From the NCBI RefSeq assembly GCF_003047105.1, contig NZ_CP028475.1, positions 62,001-126,000 of the forward strand: a stretch of DNA of 64,000 nucleotides, in the 5' to 3' direction. Source of the DNA: Celeribacter baekdonensis. GTDB lineage: Bacteria > Pseudomonadota > Alphaproteobacteria > Rhodobacterales > Rhodobacteraceae. Both the position numbers and the translations under genes were made by a program. Below, one piece after another: positions 8,897 through 16,702 of the stretch; within the stretch, counting starts at the first letter, position 1, and every line of letters starts with the position of its first letter. A model generated the notes under the pieces. It ran no database searches. It worked only from the letters and a program-made list of their open reading frames with translations, and had not been told where the DNA came from.

Positions 8897-9684
8897 CACA
8901 GTCTCATATTCAGCCCATTCTCTCCGCCTCAGGCCTGACCAAACGCTATGGCCGTGTCACCGCCCTCGATACCTGTGATTTCGAACTCTATCCGGGCGAG
9001 ATTTTGGCCGTGATCGGGGACAATGGTGCGGGCAAATCTTCCTTGATCAAAGCGCTGTCTGGTGCGGTCAAACCCGATGCGGGCACGATCAAATTGGATG
9101 GTGAAGAGATCCATTTCCGCTCGCCGCTTGAGGCCCAGGACGCAGGCATCGCCACCGTCTATCAAACCCTCGCGCTTTCGCCTGCGCTGTCCATTGTTGA
9201 CAACATGTTCCTGGGTCGTGAAATCCGCAAGCCGGGGTTTGCGGGCAAGTTTCTGCGGGCTTTGGATCATGGGGCGATGCGCGATTTTGCTCGGGACAAG
9301 CTGTCCGAGCTGGGTCTGATGACGATCCAAAACATCGACCAACAGGTGGAAACCCTGTCAGGTGGTCAACGGCAAGGCGTGGCCGTGGCCCGCGCCGCAG
9401 CCTTTGGCTCAAAGGTGATCATTTTGGACGAACCGACTGCGGCTCTTGGCGTCAAGGAAAGCCGCCGGGTGTTGGAGTTGATCCAAGATGTACGTTCGCG
9501 CGGCATTCCGATCATTTTGATCTCGCACAACATGCCGCATGTGTTCGAAGTGGCGGACCGGATACATATCCACCGCCTTGGTCGCAGGCTGTGCGTGATT
9601 GATCCGAAAGAATACACCATGTCGGATGCCGTGGCCTTTATGACCGGGGCAAAAGAACCACCAGCCGAGGCCGCAGCCGCCTGA
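8893..9684 (+). CDS. frcA: Fructose ABC transporter, ATP-binding protein
   Basis: Cytosolic ATPase energising FrcC. The 263-residue protein carries a single nucleotide-binding domain with Walker A GDNGAGKSS (about residue 40), signature LSGGQRQGVAVARA, Walker B VIILDEPTAALG and the H-loop ISHNMPHV. Most CUT2 ATPases have two fused domains of about 500 residues; the single-domain form is characteristic of FrcA and supports the fructose assignment. It overlaps frcC by 4 bp and frcK by 1 bp. Confidence 0.88.
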   Translation: MTQSHIQPILSASGLTKRYGRVTALDTCDFELYPGEILAVIGDNGAGKSSLIKALSGAVKPDAGTIKLDGEEIHFRSPLEAQDAGIATVYQTLALSPALSIVDNMFLGREIRKPGFAGKFLRALDHGAMRDFARDKLSELGLMTIQNIDQQVETLSGGQRQGVAVARAAAFGSKVIILDEPTAALGVKESRRVLELIQDVRSRGIPIILISHNMPHVFEVADRIHIHRLGRRLCVIDPKEYTMSDAVAFMTGAKEPPAEAAAA

Positions 9685-10301
9685 TGGAGAGCCGTCTGAA
9701 CGCTTTGGTCGCCAAAATTCGCACCGCCGCAGAGGGGCAGGAACGGCTTTTGGTCGCCGTGGCCGGACCTCCCGGCGCGGGCAAATCGACGCTGGCCGAG
9801 GCGTTGGCCGATCAGATCGGACCAGAGGCGCAGGTCATTCCGATGGACGGGTTTCATCGCGACAATGACTGGTTGATCGCACACACTCTTCTGGCGCGCA
9901 AAGGTGCGCCAGAAACTTTTGATGCGGCGGCTTTTTTGCACCTGATCAAACGGTTTTCAAAGGGCGAAAGCCCGCGCTTTCCGCTGTTTGACCGCGCTGG
10001 TGATTGCACCGTGCCAGAGGCGGGAGGGCTGTCTGAGGCCACGCGTATTCTGGTGATCGAAGGCAATTACCTCCTGCTCGACCGTCCAATTTGGCGCGAT
10101 CTTGCGGCGTTTTGGGATATGACGGTCTTTATCGACGTACCAAAGCCGGAGCTTGAACGTCGCTTGATTGCGCGTTGGTTGGATCACGGGTTGGACCCGG
10201 ATGCGGCGCGGGTGCGGGCGCAGAGCAATGATTTGATCAATGCCGACACGGTGATCGCACAGAGCACCACCGCCGATTGGACCATATCAAGCGACTTTTA
10301 A
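9684..10301 (+). CDS. frcK: P-loop kinase-like protein of the fructose operon
   Basis: A 205-residue protein of the phosphoribulokinase/uridine kinase-like P-loop family, with Walker A GPPGAGKST near residue 27, PMDGFHRDN, a VIEGNYLLL segment and an ERRLIARW lid-type region. The position as last gene of frcBCAK matches rhizobial FrcK, where its exact substrate is not settled; phosphorylation of imported sugar is the obvious suggestion. It overlaps frcA by one base and ends 6 bp from the convergent gentisate operon. Confidence 0.8.
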   Translation: MESRLNALVAKIRTAAEGQERLLVAVAGPPGAGKSTLAEALADQIGPEAQVIPMDGFHRDNDWLIAHTLLARKGAPETFDAAAFLHLIKRFSKGESPRFPLFDRAGDCTVPEAGGLSEATRILVIEGNYLLLDRPIWRDLAAFWDMTVFIDVPKPELERRLIARWLDHGLDPDAARVRAQSNDLINADTVIAQSTTADWTISSDF

Positions 10302-10307
10302 CGGCGC

Positions 10308-10877
10308 TTAAAGCTGGCGTAGGTCCTGCGGCAGGTCCGTCCTGCGCCCGCCATTGTCCAAATCCAGCGCGCCAAACCAGACCTCGCGCGCCCGCATCAT
10401 TGGCAGAGCGCGGACGGTTGTGGCCGCCTGATCGGGCAGTGTCAGCGGCATGTCCCAATGCGCATCTGTGAGGTCGCGCCAACAGACGTTCAAATGCACC
10501 TCCGTGTGGTGAAACAAATGCCGCAAAGCGCGCGCGGGCAGGGTCGCAGCCAGATCCAAAGCGGGCATTTGATGCTTTTCGTCATTCGGCGGGGTGTAGG
10601 CCACGCCTTTGGTCAGAGCCTCAAGAAGCATTGCCTGATGGCGGGCATGATAGCTGACATGGGCGATCACATGCCGCCGGGTCCAGCCGGGGCGCAATGC
10701 CGCCCCGTCCAGATCAACGTCCGACAACTCATTGAGTTTGCGTGCAAAATAGGCCGTCCCACGGCGCGCCATCAACAGGTCTTCGGCGGGGGCGAGGGCG
10801 GCGTCATAGCGCGCGCCCTTGCCTTGGCGGGCCTTGAGAGCCGCGCGGGCGACCCGATCGGTCTCGCCAAGCGCCAT
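10308..10877 (-). CDS. Maleylpyruvate isomerase, DinB/mycothiol-dependent type
   Basis: A 189-residue DinB-fold enzyme of the maleylpyruvate isomerase family: RRGTAYFARKLNEL, the GWTRRHVIAHV block with the expected metal ligand His73, ATLPARALRHLFHH and the C-terminal MRAREVW...LDLDNGG. The start at 10877 overlaps the gentisate dioxygenase stop (ATGA). It should convert maleylpyruvate to fumarylpyruvate, yet mycothiol is an actinobacterial thiol and a glutathione-dependent isomerase is encoded two genes upstream. The position matching the third metal ligand reads Glu165-V-W-F-Gly169 where family members have E-x3-H, so catalysis is uncertain. Confidence 0.75.
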   Translation of the reverse strand: MALGETDRVARAALKARQGKGARYDAALAPAEDLLMARRGTAYFARKLNELSDVDLDGAALRPGWTRRHVIAHVSYHARHQAMLLEALTKGVAYTPPNDEKHQMPALDLAATLPARALRHLFHHTEVHLNVCWRDLTDAHWDMPLTLPDQAATTVRALPMMRAREVWFGALDLDNGGRRTDLPQDLRQL

Positions 10878-11980
10878 CAGTTTTGCCCCTCGACCTTCGT
10901 ACGCATAAACGAAAGCGCTTCCATGATCGGCGCGTCCGAGAACCGGAACAGGTCGAATTGGGTGTCCGCCTGCAACGACCATTTGACCCAGCTCGGCACG
11001 ACGAACATATCGCCGGTTTCAAGCCGAGTGGTCACGCCGTTGAGCACCACAGAGCCGGTGCCTTCAAACACTTGGAAGACGCTCGATCCGACCTCTTGGC
11101 GCGGCGCGGTTTCAACGCCCGCCCGCAGACGGTGGAATTCACAGCGCATCGTTGGCATCACATCGCCGCCAGTGGTTGGATTGACGTAGCGGATTGCGGC
11201 GTGGCCTTGGGCGACGGTGGCGGGTTGGCCCTCGTCCTCCAGCAAAAGCTGTTCGGTCAACGCCCGGTCGGTGAACTCCCAGCGATAGGCCCCGATCGGC
11301 GAGGCCACGGTGTTTTGCAACTGTGACAGCGGTCGCACCCCCGGATGACACCAAAGCCGCTCGCCGCGCGAGAAATTCGGCGTGGCATAATCGGTCACCC
11401 GGTCGGAGCCGAATTCGAAAAAGCCGACGTCCATCTGTTGGCTGAACGGAATATCGAGCCCGTCGATCCAGGCCATCGGTTTGTCGGTGTCATTGTGATG
11501 GCCGTGGAAACACCAGCCCGGCGTCAGCAACAGATCGCCGCGCGACATGCGCACCGGATCGCCGTTGACCACGGTCCAAACCCCTTCGCCCTCAACCACA
11601 AAGCGGAACGCGTTTTGAGAATGGCGATGCTCGGGCGCGGTCTCTTTTGGACCCAAATATTGGATCGCGGCCCACATGGTTGGCGTGACATAGGCATGCG
11701 GCGCAAGGCCCGGATTGGCCAGACCAAGCGCGCGGCGTTCGCCTCCGCGCCCTACAGGCACCAGTTCGCCGGATTTCTCCGCCAAAGGCAGCAGATTCGA
11801 CCATTTCCAAACATGTGGCACGGCTTTGGATTTTGGATGGATCGGCATCAGGTCGCCAAGCTGGGTCCAAAGTGGGATCAGGCTTTCGTCCTCGAACCCT
11901 TTGTAAAGCGCGCGCAATTCCGGCGTATCTTCGGGCTGCATCGCATGGTCTACGCTGTCGTGATCAAGCTGTTCATTCAT
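10877..11980 (-). CDS. gtdA: Gentisate 1,2-dioxygenase
   Basis: Ring-cleaving Fe(II) enzyme turning gentisate into maleylpyruvate. The 367-residue bicupin has an N-terminal cupin with the HRHSQNAFRFVVEGEG motif (His118, His120) and the third likely ligand in CFHGHH (about His159-161), plus a C-terminal cupin (VFEGTGSVVLNG, VPSWVKW) lacking a full metal triad, as usual for this family. It is translationally coupled to the DinB isomerase downstream and lies 27 bp after the GST-type isomerase. Length and motifs fit gentisate rather than 1-hydroxy-2-naphthoate dioxygenases. Confidence 0.9.
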   Translation of the reverse strand: MNEQLDHDSVDHAMQPEDTPELRALYKGFEDESLIPLWTQLGDLMPIHPKSKAVPHVWKWSNLLPLAEKSGELVPVGRGGERRALGLANPGLAPHAYVTPTMWAAIQYLGPKETAPEHRHSQNAFRFVVEGEGVWTVVNGDPVRMSRGDLLLTPGWCFHGHHNDTDKPMAWIDGLDIPFSQQMDVGFFEFGSDRVTDYATPNFSRGERLWCHPGVRPLSQLQNTVASPIGAYRWEFTDRALTEQLLLEDEGQPATVAQGHAAIRYVNPTTGGDVMPTMRCEFHRLRAGVETAPRQEVGSSVFQVFEGTGSVVLNGVTTRLETGDMFVVPSWVKWSLQADTQFDLFRFSDAPIMEALSFMRTKVEGQN

Positions 11981-12007
11981 GGGAACCTCCTTGCGGGATG
12001 GGGACGC

Positions 12008-12655
12008 TTAGGCCGCGTCCGGCTGTTGGGGCGGAGCCGCCTTGGCAAAAGCGGGGAGTTGGTCGAGAGCGGCATAAATGCGCGCAATCGTCGGCCAGGG
12101 ATCAAGCGGGATGCCGAAGCGTTTGTTGTTCCAGACCTGCGCGTAAAGGCACACATCCGCCAGTGTTGGCGTGTCGCCGTGGCAATAGATGCCGGTGTCT
12201 GGGCTGTGCGTCAGGGCCGCTTCAAACGCGTCAAACGTGGTGCTGACCCAATGGGTGAACCACTCTTTTTGTGCCGCTTCATCGGCCCCGAATTGGTCGC
12301 GTAGGCGGAACAGCACCCGCAAATTGTTGAGCGGGTGGATTTCGCAGGCGATCATGTAAGACAGCGCCCGCACCCGCGCCCGTCCATCCGCATCTTTTGG
12401 CAAAAGCGCGGGTTCGGGATGGGTCTCCTCCAGCCATTCGATGATGGCCAGAGATTGGGTCATAAACGTGCCGTCCTCACGCTCCAAGGTTGGCACCAGC
12501 CCTTGCGGGTTCTTCGCCAAATACTCGGGCGTGCGGGTTTCCCCGTCGCGCAGCACATAGGGGATATAGTCAAAATCCAGCCCCTTGAGGTTCAACGCGG
12601 CACGCAGCCGCGTTGAGGTGGAGGAGCGAAAGAAGTTATGCAACTTCAACGTCAT
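12008..12655 (-). CDS. nagL: Glutathione-dependent maleylpyruvate isomerase (zeta-class GST)
   Basis: A 215-residue zeta-class glutathione transferase. The N-terminal thioredoxin-fold domain has the SSTSTRLR active-site motif (residues 11-18), NPQGLVPTLE and the glutathione-contacting TQSLAIIEWLEE; the C-terminal helical domain has HPLNNLRVL and PTLADVCLY. These are maleylacetoacetate/maleylpyruvate isomerase signatures. Between gentisate dioxygenase and fumarylpyruvate hydrolase, the role is isomerisation of maleylpyruvate to fumarylpyruvate, as with NagL of Ralstonia. Confidence 0.87.
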   Translation of the reverse strand: MTLKLHNFFRSSTSTRLRAALNLKGLDFDYIPYVLRDGETRTPEYLAKNPQGLVPTLEREDGTFMTQSLAIIEWLEETHPEPALLPKDADGRARVRALSYMIACEIHPLNNLRVLFRLRDQFGADEAAQKEWFTHWVSTTFDAFEAALTHSPDTGIYCHGDTPTLADVCLYAQVWNNKRFGIPLDPWPTIARIYAALDQLPAFAKAAPPQQPDAA

Positions 12656-12670
12656 GGCATTCAGCCTCGC

Positions 12671-13369
12671 TCAATCTTCTTTGGGGCCAATGGGGGTCTC
12701 GATCGACCCCAGTCCCTCGATGGAGACAACACAGACATCACCAGAAACGAGCGGGCCGACGCCTGCGGGCGTGCCGGTCATGATCAAATCGCCCGGCGCA
12801 AGCGCAATGGAATGGGACAGGATCGAAATGATCTCTGGCACCGACCAGATCAGCTCATTGAGATCCGCATCCTGTTTCACATCGCCGTTGACGGTGAGTT
12901 TGATCGCGCCCTTATCCGGGTGACCGACTTTGGCGACCGGGAACACCGGGCCGATCACGGCAGAGCGGTCAAACGCCTTGCCCCAATCCCACGGGCGGCC
13001 CTGTTCGCGGGCTTTGAGTTGCAGATCGCGTCGGGTCAAATCGTTGCCCACCGCATAGCCCCAGACATGGGACAGGCTGTCGGCCTCGGTAATGTTTTTG
13101 CCGCCGGTGCCGATTGCCACAACCAATTCGGCCTCGTAGTGAAAGTTTTCGGTCTCGGGCGGATAGGCGACGGTTTCACCGCTTTCCACAACCGCATCCG
13201 CCGGTTTGGTAAAGAAAAACGGCGGATCACGATCCGGGTCTTTGCCCATCTCGCGGGCATGAGCGGCGTAGTTGCGGCCGACGCAGAAAATACGGCGCAC
13301 GGGCAGGCGCTCGTCCGTGCCATCAACTGCAATCGAGGCCTGAGGCGCGGGGGGGAAGACATAGGTCAT
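12671..13369 (-). CDS. nagK: Fumarylpyruvate hydrolase (FAH family)
   Basis: Cleaves fumarylpyruvate to fumarate and pyruvate, the last step of the gentisate route. The 232-residue protein has FAH-fold blocks IFCVGRNYAAHAREMG, the metal-binding HYEAELVVAIG (Glu in YEAEL), YAVGNDLTRRDLQ, and the C-terminal GDLIMTGTPAGVGP. It lies 15 bp upstream of the GST gene and 30 bp downstream of the hydroxylase gene on the same strand, consistent with one operon. Confidence 0.88.
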   Translation of the reverse strand: MTYVFPPAPQASIAVDGTDERLPVRRIFCVGRNYAAHAREMGKDPDRDPPFFFTKPADAVVESGETVAYPPETENFHYEAELVVAIGTGGKNITEADSLSHVWGYAVGNDLTRRDLQLKAREQGRPWDWGKAFDRSAVIGPVFPVAKVGHPDKGAIKLTVNGDVKQDADLNELIWSVPEIISILSHSIALAPGDLIMTGTPAGVGPLVSGDVCVVSIEGLGSIETPIGPKED

Positions 13370-13399
13370 CGGATGGTCCTTTGCGTTTCTGAGGGGAGG

Positions 13400-14602
13400 T
13401 TATTCGGCGGCCAGCGCGGTTTCGTCGAGGCCGGTGGAGCCATAAATCCAGCTCAATTGGTCGTACCATTGTGCGGGGGACATGCCCTTCATCACATGGT
13501 TGCGCACGGCCGCTTTGGCGTCATCCGGGTGGTAGATATATTCACCGATCAGGCGGGAATTCATCTGAACCCGGGCGGTGCGCACGCGGCGCATGTCTTG
13601 GTAGCGCTGAAGCGCGTTTTCGACATGATCGCCATAGTTTTCAATGCAATGGGATAGAGCCACCGCGTCTTCCATCGCCATGCAGGCACCTTGGGCAAAA
13701 TATTGCAGCATCGGGTGGGCGGCATCACCCAGCAGAGCCACACGGTTCTCAACCCAGTTGGAAATCGGCTCGCGGTCGCACAGCACCCAAAGTTTCCAAT
13801 CATTGCCATGTTCGATGATCTGACGCGCTTTCGGGTGGATGTGCTCAAAGCCCTGCGCGACTTCTTCTTTCGAGACGGGCTTGCCGGCAATCGCCTCTTT
13901 GACGTCGCGGTGATAGGTCACCACAAGGTTGAACATTTTCCAGCCCTTGAGCGGGTAATGCACGATGTGACATTTCGGACCGGCCCAGAGCGTGGCAGCG
14001 TTCCACCGCAGATCTTCGGGCATTTGCTCGGTCGGGATCACCGAGCGATAGGTGGTGTGGCCGGAAATACGCGGCTCGCCATCGCCGATCATCTGGGCGC
14101 GCACGGACGAACGCAACCCTTCCGCCCCGATCAAAAACGAGCCTTTGAGTGCGTCACGGTCTTTGAGTTTGAGTGTCACAGAGGTGCCGTCTTGCTCATA
14201 GCCTTCGACAACATGATTGGTGCGAATGTCGATCAGCGGGCTGTCTTCGCAATATTTCAACAAAACGCCATGCAGATCGGCGCGATGCACCACCGCGTAG
14301 GGGTTGCCAAAGCGTTCGCGGAACGGCGCGTCGAGCGGGATCGAGGTGATGTCTTCGGCGGTTTGCGCATCCATCAGGCGCAGGGCGTCGATATAGACCG
14401 CCTTGTCGCGCGCCTCGTCGCCAATGCCGAGATAGTCAAAGCAATGAAAGGCGTTCGGGCCAATTTGAATGCCAGCGCCGATTTCGCCAAGCGCAGGGGC
14501 CTGTTCGACCACGATGGAGCGATGACCTTTGCGGGCAAGGCCACAGGCGGCAGCAAGCCCCCCGATGCCACCACCGGCGATGAGGATAGGAAGATCAGAC
14601 AT
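13400..14602 (-). CDS. nagX: 3-Hydroxybenzoate 6-hydroxylase (FAD monooxygenase)
   Basis: Class A flavoprotein monooxygenase forming gentisate from 3-hydroxybenzoate with NAD(P)H and oxygen. The 400-residue protein has the FAD GxGxxG motif (AGGGIGGLAAA, about residues 8-18), the middle DG-type motif (FLIGAEGLRSSVR) and the distal GDAAHPMLQYFAQG, where Gln-Gly placement resembles 3-hydroxybenzoate 6-hydroxylases. The start at 14602 has an AGGAGA ribosome site; an in-frame ATG at 14641 lacks one. The gentisate genes directly downstream define the substrate; salicylate 5-hydroxylation would need a different enzyme type. Confidence 0.87.
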   Translation of the reverse strand: MSDLPILIAGGGIGGLAAACGLARKGHRSIVVEQAPALGEIGAGIQIGPNAFHCFDYLGIGDEARDKAVYIDALRLMDAQTAEDITSIPLDAPFRERFGNPYAVVHRADLHGVLLKYCEDSPLIDIRTNHVVEGYEQDGTSVTLKLKDRDALKGSFLIGAEGLRSSVRAQMIGDGEPRISGHTTYRSVIPTEQMPEDLRWNAATLWAGPKCHIVHYPLKGWKMFNLVVTYHRDVKEAIAGKPVSKEEVAQGFEHIHPKARQIIEHGNDWKLWVLCDREPISNWVENRVALLGDAAHPMLQYFAQGACMAMEDAVALSHCIENYGDHVENALQRYQDMRRVRTARVQMNSRLIGEYIYHPDDAKAAVRNHVMKGMSPAQWYDQLSWIYGSTGLDETALAAE

Positions 14603-14626
14603 GAGATGTCTCCTTTTTCGGACCTT

Positions 14627-14740
14627 AAAGCGTTTCGTCAAAAACCTGGATCACAGCTTTTCGAGACGCGCCGTGCAAGATTTGAATGTGTGCGCATTTC
14701 GCATCAAACTTGTGTCTCAAGTTTAACGCGAAACGCTTTA
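14627..14740. repeat. Inverted-repeat intergenic element inside the 3-hydroxybenzoate operon
   Basis: AAAGCGTTTCG (14627-14637) recurs as exact reverse complement CGAAACGCTTT (14730-14740), enclosing about 92 bp with further weak similarity between the arms. The right arm overlaps the last codons of the TRAP permease gene by three bases. It resembles a small dispersed palindromic element or a transcript-processing structure separating transporter from enzyme genes. Confidence 0.5.
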
Positions 14741-16129
14741 GCCGCCGATCAGGCGCGGAATGGTGAGGGTGAGGGCGGGGATCAGAATGATCAGCGCCAC
14801 ACGGATGACTTCGGAGCCAAGAAAGGGCATGACACCGCGGAACACGGTGGACATCGGCGTGTCCTTGGCCAGAGAAGAGATGATGAACACGTTGAGGCCG
14901 ACAGGCGGCGTGATCAGGCCAAGCTCGACAACGATCAGCGCCAGAATGCCAAACCAGATTTTCAAATCCTCAATGCCCATGCCAAAGGCGGCATCGGCGG
15001 CGGTGACATATTCCCCGCCATTGAGCGCAATCAAGGTCGGCCAAAAGAACGGCACGACGACAAGGATCATCGCCAGACTTTCCATGAAACAGCCAAGGAT
15101 CACGAAGGCGATCAACATGATAACCAGCACCAGCATCGGGTCCAAGCCAGAGGTCGCGGCCCAATCAGACAACGCTTGCGGTAGGCCGGAGCGGGTGAAA
15201 AAGCCCTTGAGCACCTCGGCACCAAACAGGATCAGATAGATCATGCCGGAGGTGATCGCCGTGGCCTGAACCGCGCGTCTGAGGCCTTTGAGATTCAGCC
15301 CCTCGCCGGTCAACGCCCGAAGCACAAAGCCATAAGCGGCAATCATGAACACGCCAATGGAGGCGGCAGGGGTGGGGGTGAACAGGCCAAACCCCAGACC
15401 CAAAATGATCGCGCCGAAAATGGCGATGACCGGGAACAGGCGTTTGAGCGCGATGTTGCGGTCTTCGCGCGGCATCGGGCGCGGTTCGGGGGCCAGGGAC
15501 GGGTTGATCCGCACCTGAATGGCAACCACGAGGATAAAGGACAGCACTGCCAAAAGGCCGGGGATGACAGCGGCTTGGAACATTTTAAGGATCGAACCCT
15601 CAACGATGATCGCATAGATCACCAGTGCGACAGAGGGCGGGATGAGAATGCCCAACGTGCCACCTGCCGCCAATGCGCCCGCCGACAAACGGTCGGCATA
15701 GCCGAGTTTTTTCAACTCAGGCAGGGCAACTTTGCCCATGGTCGCCGCCGTTGCCAGGGACGATCCGCAGACCGCACCAAAGCCGCCACAGGCCGCAATC
15801 GCCGCCATGGCCACGCCACCGCGCAGACGCGAGAGGAGGGCTTCGAGCCCTTTGAACAGGTCACTTGAGAGCCGCGCCTCGGCAGCAATATAGCCCATGA
15901 GCACGAAAAGTGGGACGACCGAGAGGTCATAATTGGCTACGTTTTCCCAAAGCAAAGACTTGAATTGGCGCAGATAAGGCACAAACCGCACGTAAGGCAC
16001 GGACAGAGACAGCGCATAGGTGCCGCCCACGCCGACCAAAATCATCGCAATGCCCACAGGCATTCGCAGCATCAAAAGGGCGAACAGGACAACAAGGCCG
16101 ACCACGCCGATGGTGATGGGATCAAGCAT
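14738..16129 (-). CDS. dctM: TRAP transporter large permease (DctM) of the 3-hydroxybenzoate operon
   Basis: Large membrane subunit (463 residues, about 12 hydrophobic segments) that carries out sodium-coupled import. Family blocks are present: RMPVGIAMILVG, VPLFVLMGYIAAEA, CGGFGAVCGSSLATAATMGKVALPE, AGGTLGILIPPS and the C-terminal ELGLITPPVGLNVFII. The chosen start overlaps the dctQ stop by 8 bp; another ATG lies 9 bp upstream. Its place at the head of the gentisate gene block implies aromatic-acid import, probably 3-hydroxybenzoate. Confidence 0.88.
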   Translation of the reverse strand: MLDPITIGVVGLVVLFALLMLRMPVGIAMILVGVGGTYALSLSVPYVRFVPYLRQFKSLLWENVANYDLSVVPLFVLMGYIAAEARLSSDLFKGLEALLSRLRGGVAMAAIAACGGFGAVCGSSLATAATMGKVALPELKKLGYADRLSAGALAAGGTLGILIPPSVALVIYAIIVEGSILKMFQAAVIPGLLAVLSFILVVAIQVRINPSLAPEPRPMPREDRNIALKRLFPVIAIFGAIILGLGFGLFTPTPAASIGVFMIAAYGFVLRALTGEGLNLKGLRRAVQATAITSGMIYLILFGAEVLKGFFTRSGLPQALSDWAATSGLDPMLVLVIMLIAFVILGCFMESLAMILVVVPFFWPTLIALNGGEYVTAADAAFGMGIEDLKIWFGILALIVVELGLITPPVGLNVFIISSLAKDTPMSTVFRGVMPFLGSEVIRVALIILIPALTLTIPRLIGG

Positions 16130-16619
16130 AGCGGGCATCTCCGAAAATTTGGCTCACAGAGACGATGGCCCAAAGGATCATCGAGGCGATGCCGGGGATA
16201 TAAAACGGCCAGATCGGCCAGCCGAGCACGCCGGCCACCACTGCATCTGAGCGCGATTCCAATAGGCCGTTGATCATCCAATAGGCCAAAAACAACGCCA
16301 CTCCGGCGGTGAGGATCAGCCACATGTGATCGAGCACACGTTTGACCACCATCGGCGCATTGGAGACGAAAAGATCGACCGCGACATGACCGCGCGAGGC
16401 CTGCGTGTAAGGGAAAAACATCAGTGCCGCGCCGGAAATGGCCAGTTGCACAAAGTCTTCATATCCGGGCAGGCCGGAGATATTGACGCCAGCGGGCGCA
16501 AGGATACGGTCGAGGATGAAAGCGCCGGTATTGGTGGTGGTGACCATGACGATGACAAAGAGGATCACGCCTCCAAGCATCGCAAAGATGTCAGCCAGAC
16601 GCGTCACATGAGCGTGCAT
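16122..16619 (-). CDS. dctQ: TRAP transporter small permease (DctQ) of the 3-hydroxybenzoate operon
   Basis: A 165-residue inner-membrane protein with four hydrophobic segments and the DctQ-type features DFVQLAISGAALMFFPYTQASRGHVAVDLF. It scaffolds the large permease and docks the binding protein. It sits between dctP and dctM with an 8-bp overlap on the dctM side and 83 bp after dctP. Confidence 0.85.
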   Translation of the reverse strand: MHAHVTRLADIFAMLGGVILFVIVMVTTTNTGAFILDRILAPAGVNISGLPGYEDFVQLAISGAALMFFPYTQASRGHVAVDLFVSNAPMVVKRVLDHMWLILTAGVALFLAYWMINGLLESRSDAVVAGVLGWPIWPFYIPGIASMILWAIVSVSQIFGDARYA

Positions 16620-16702
16620 AGCAGGCCTCCCGGTTGGGTGGTGGTGTTTCGTATCGGTTTAGCGGGGGCGTTGGGCGAACCAGCCCCCCGCTTAGGTTTG
16701 GC

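Noticed and set aside
13691..15184. 497-residue open frame on the plus strand opposite the hydroxylase and dctM
   Set aside because: Antisense shadow of two motif-confirmed genes; no signature motif and implausible composition.
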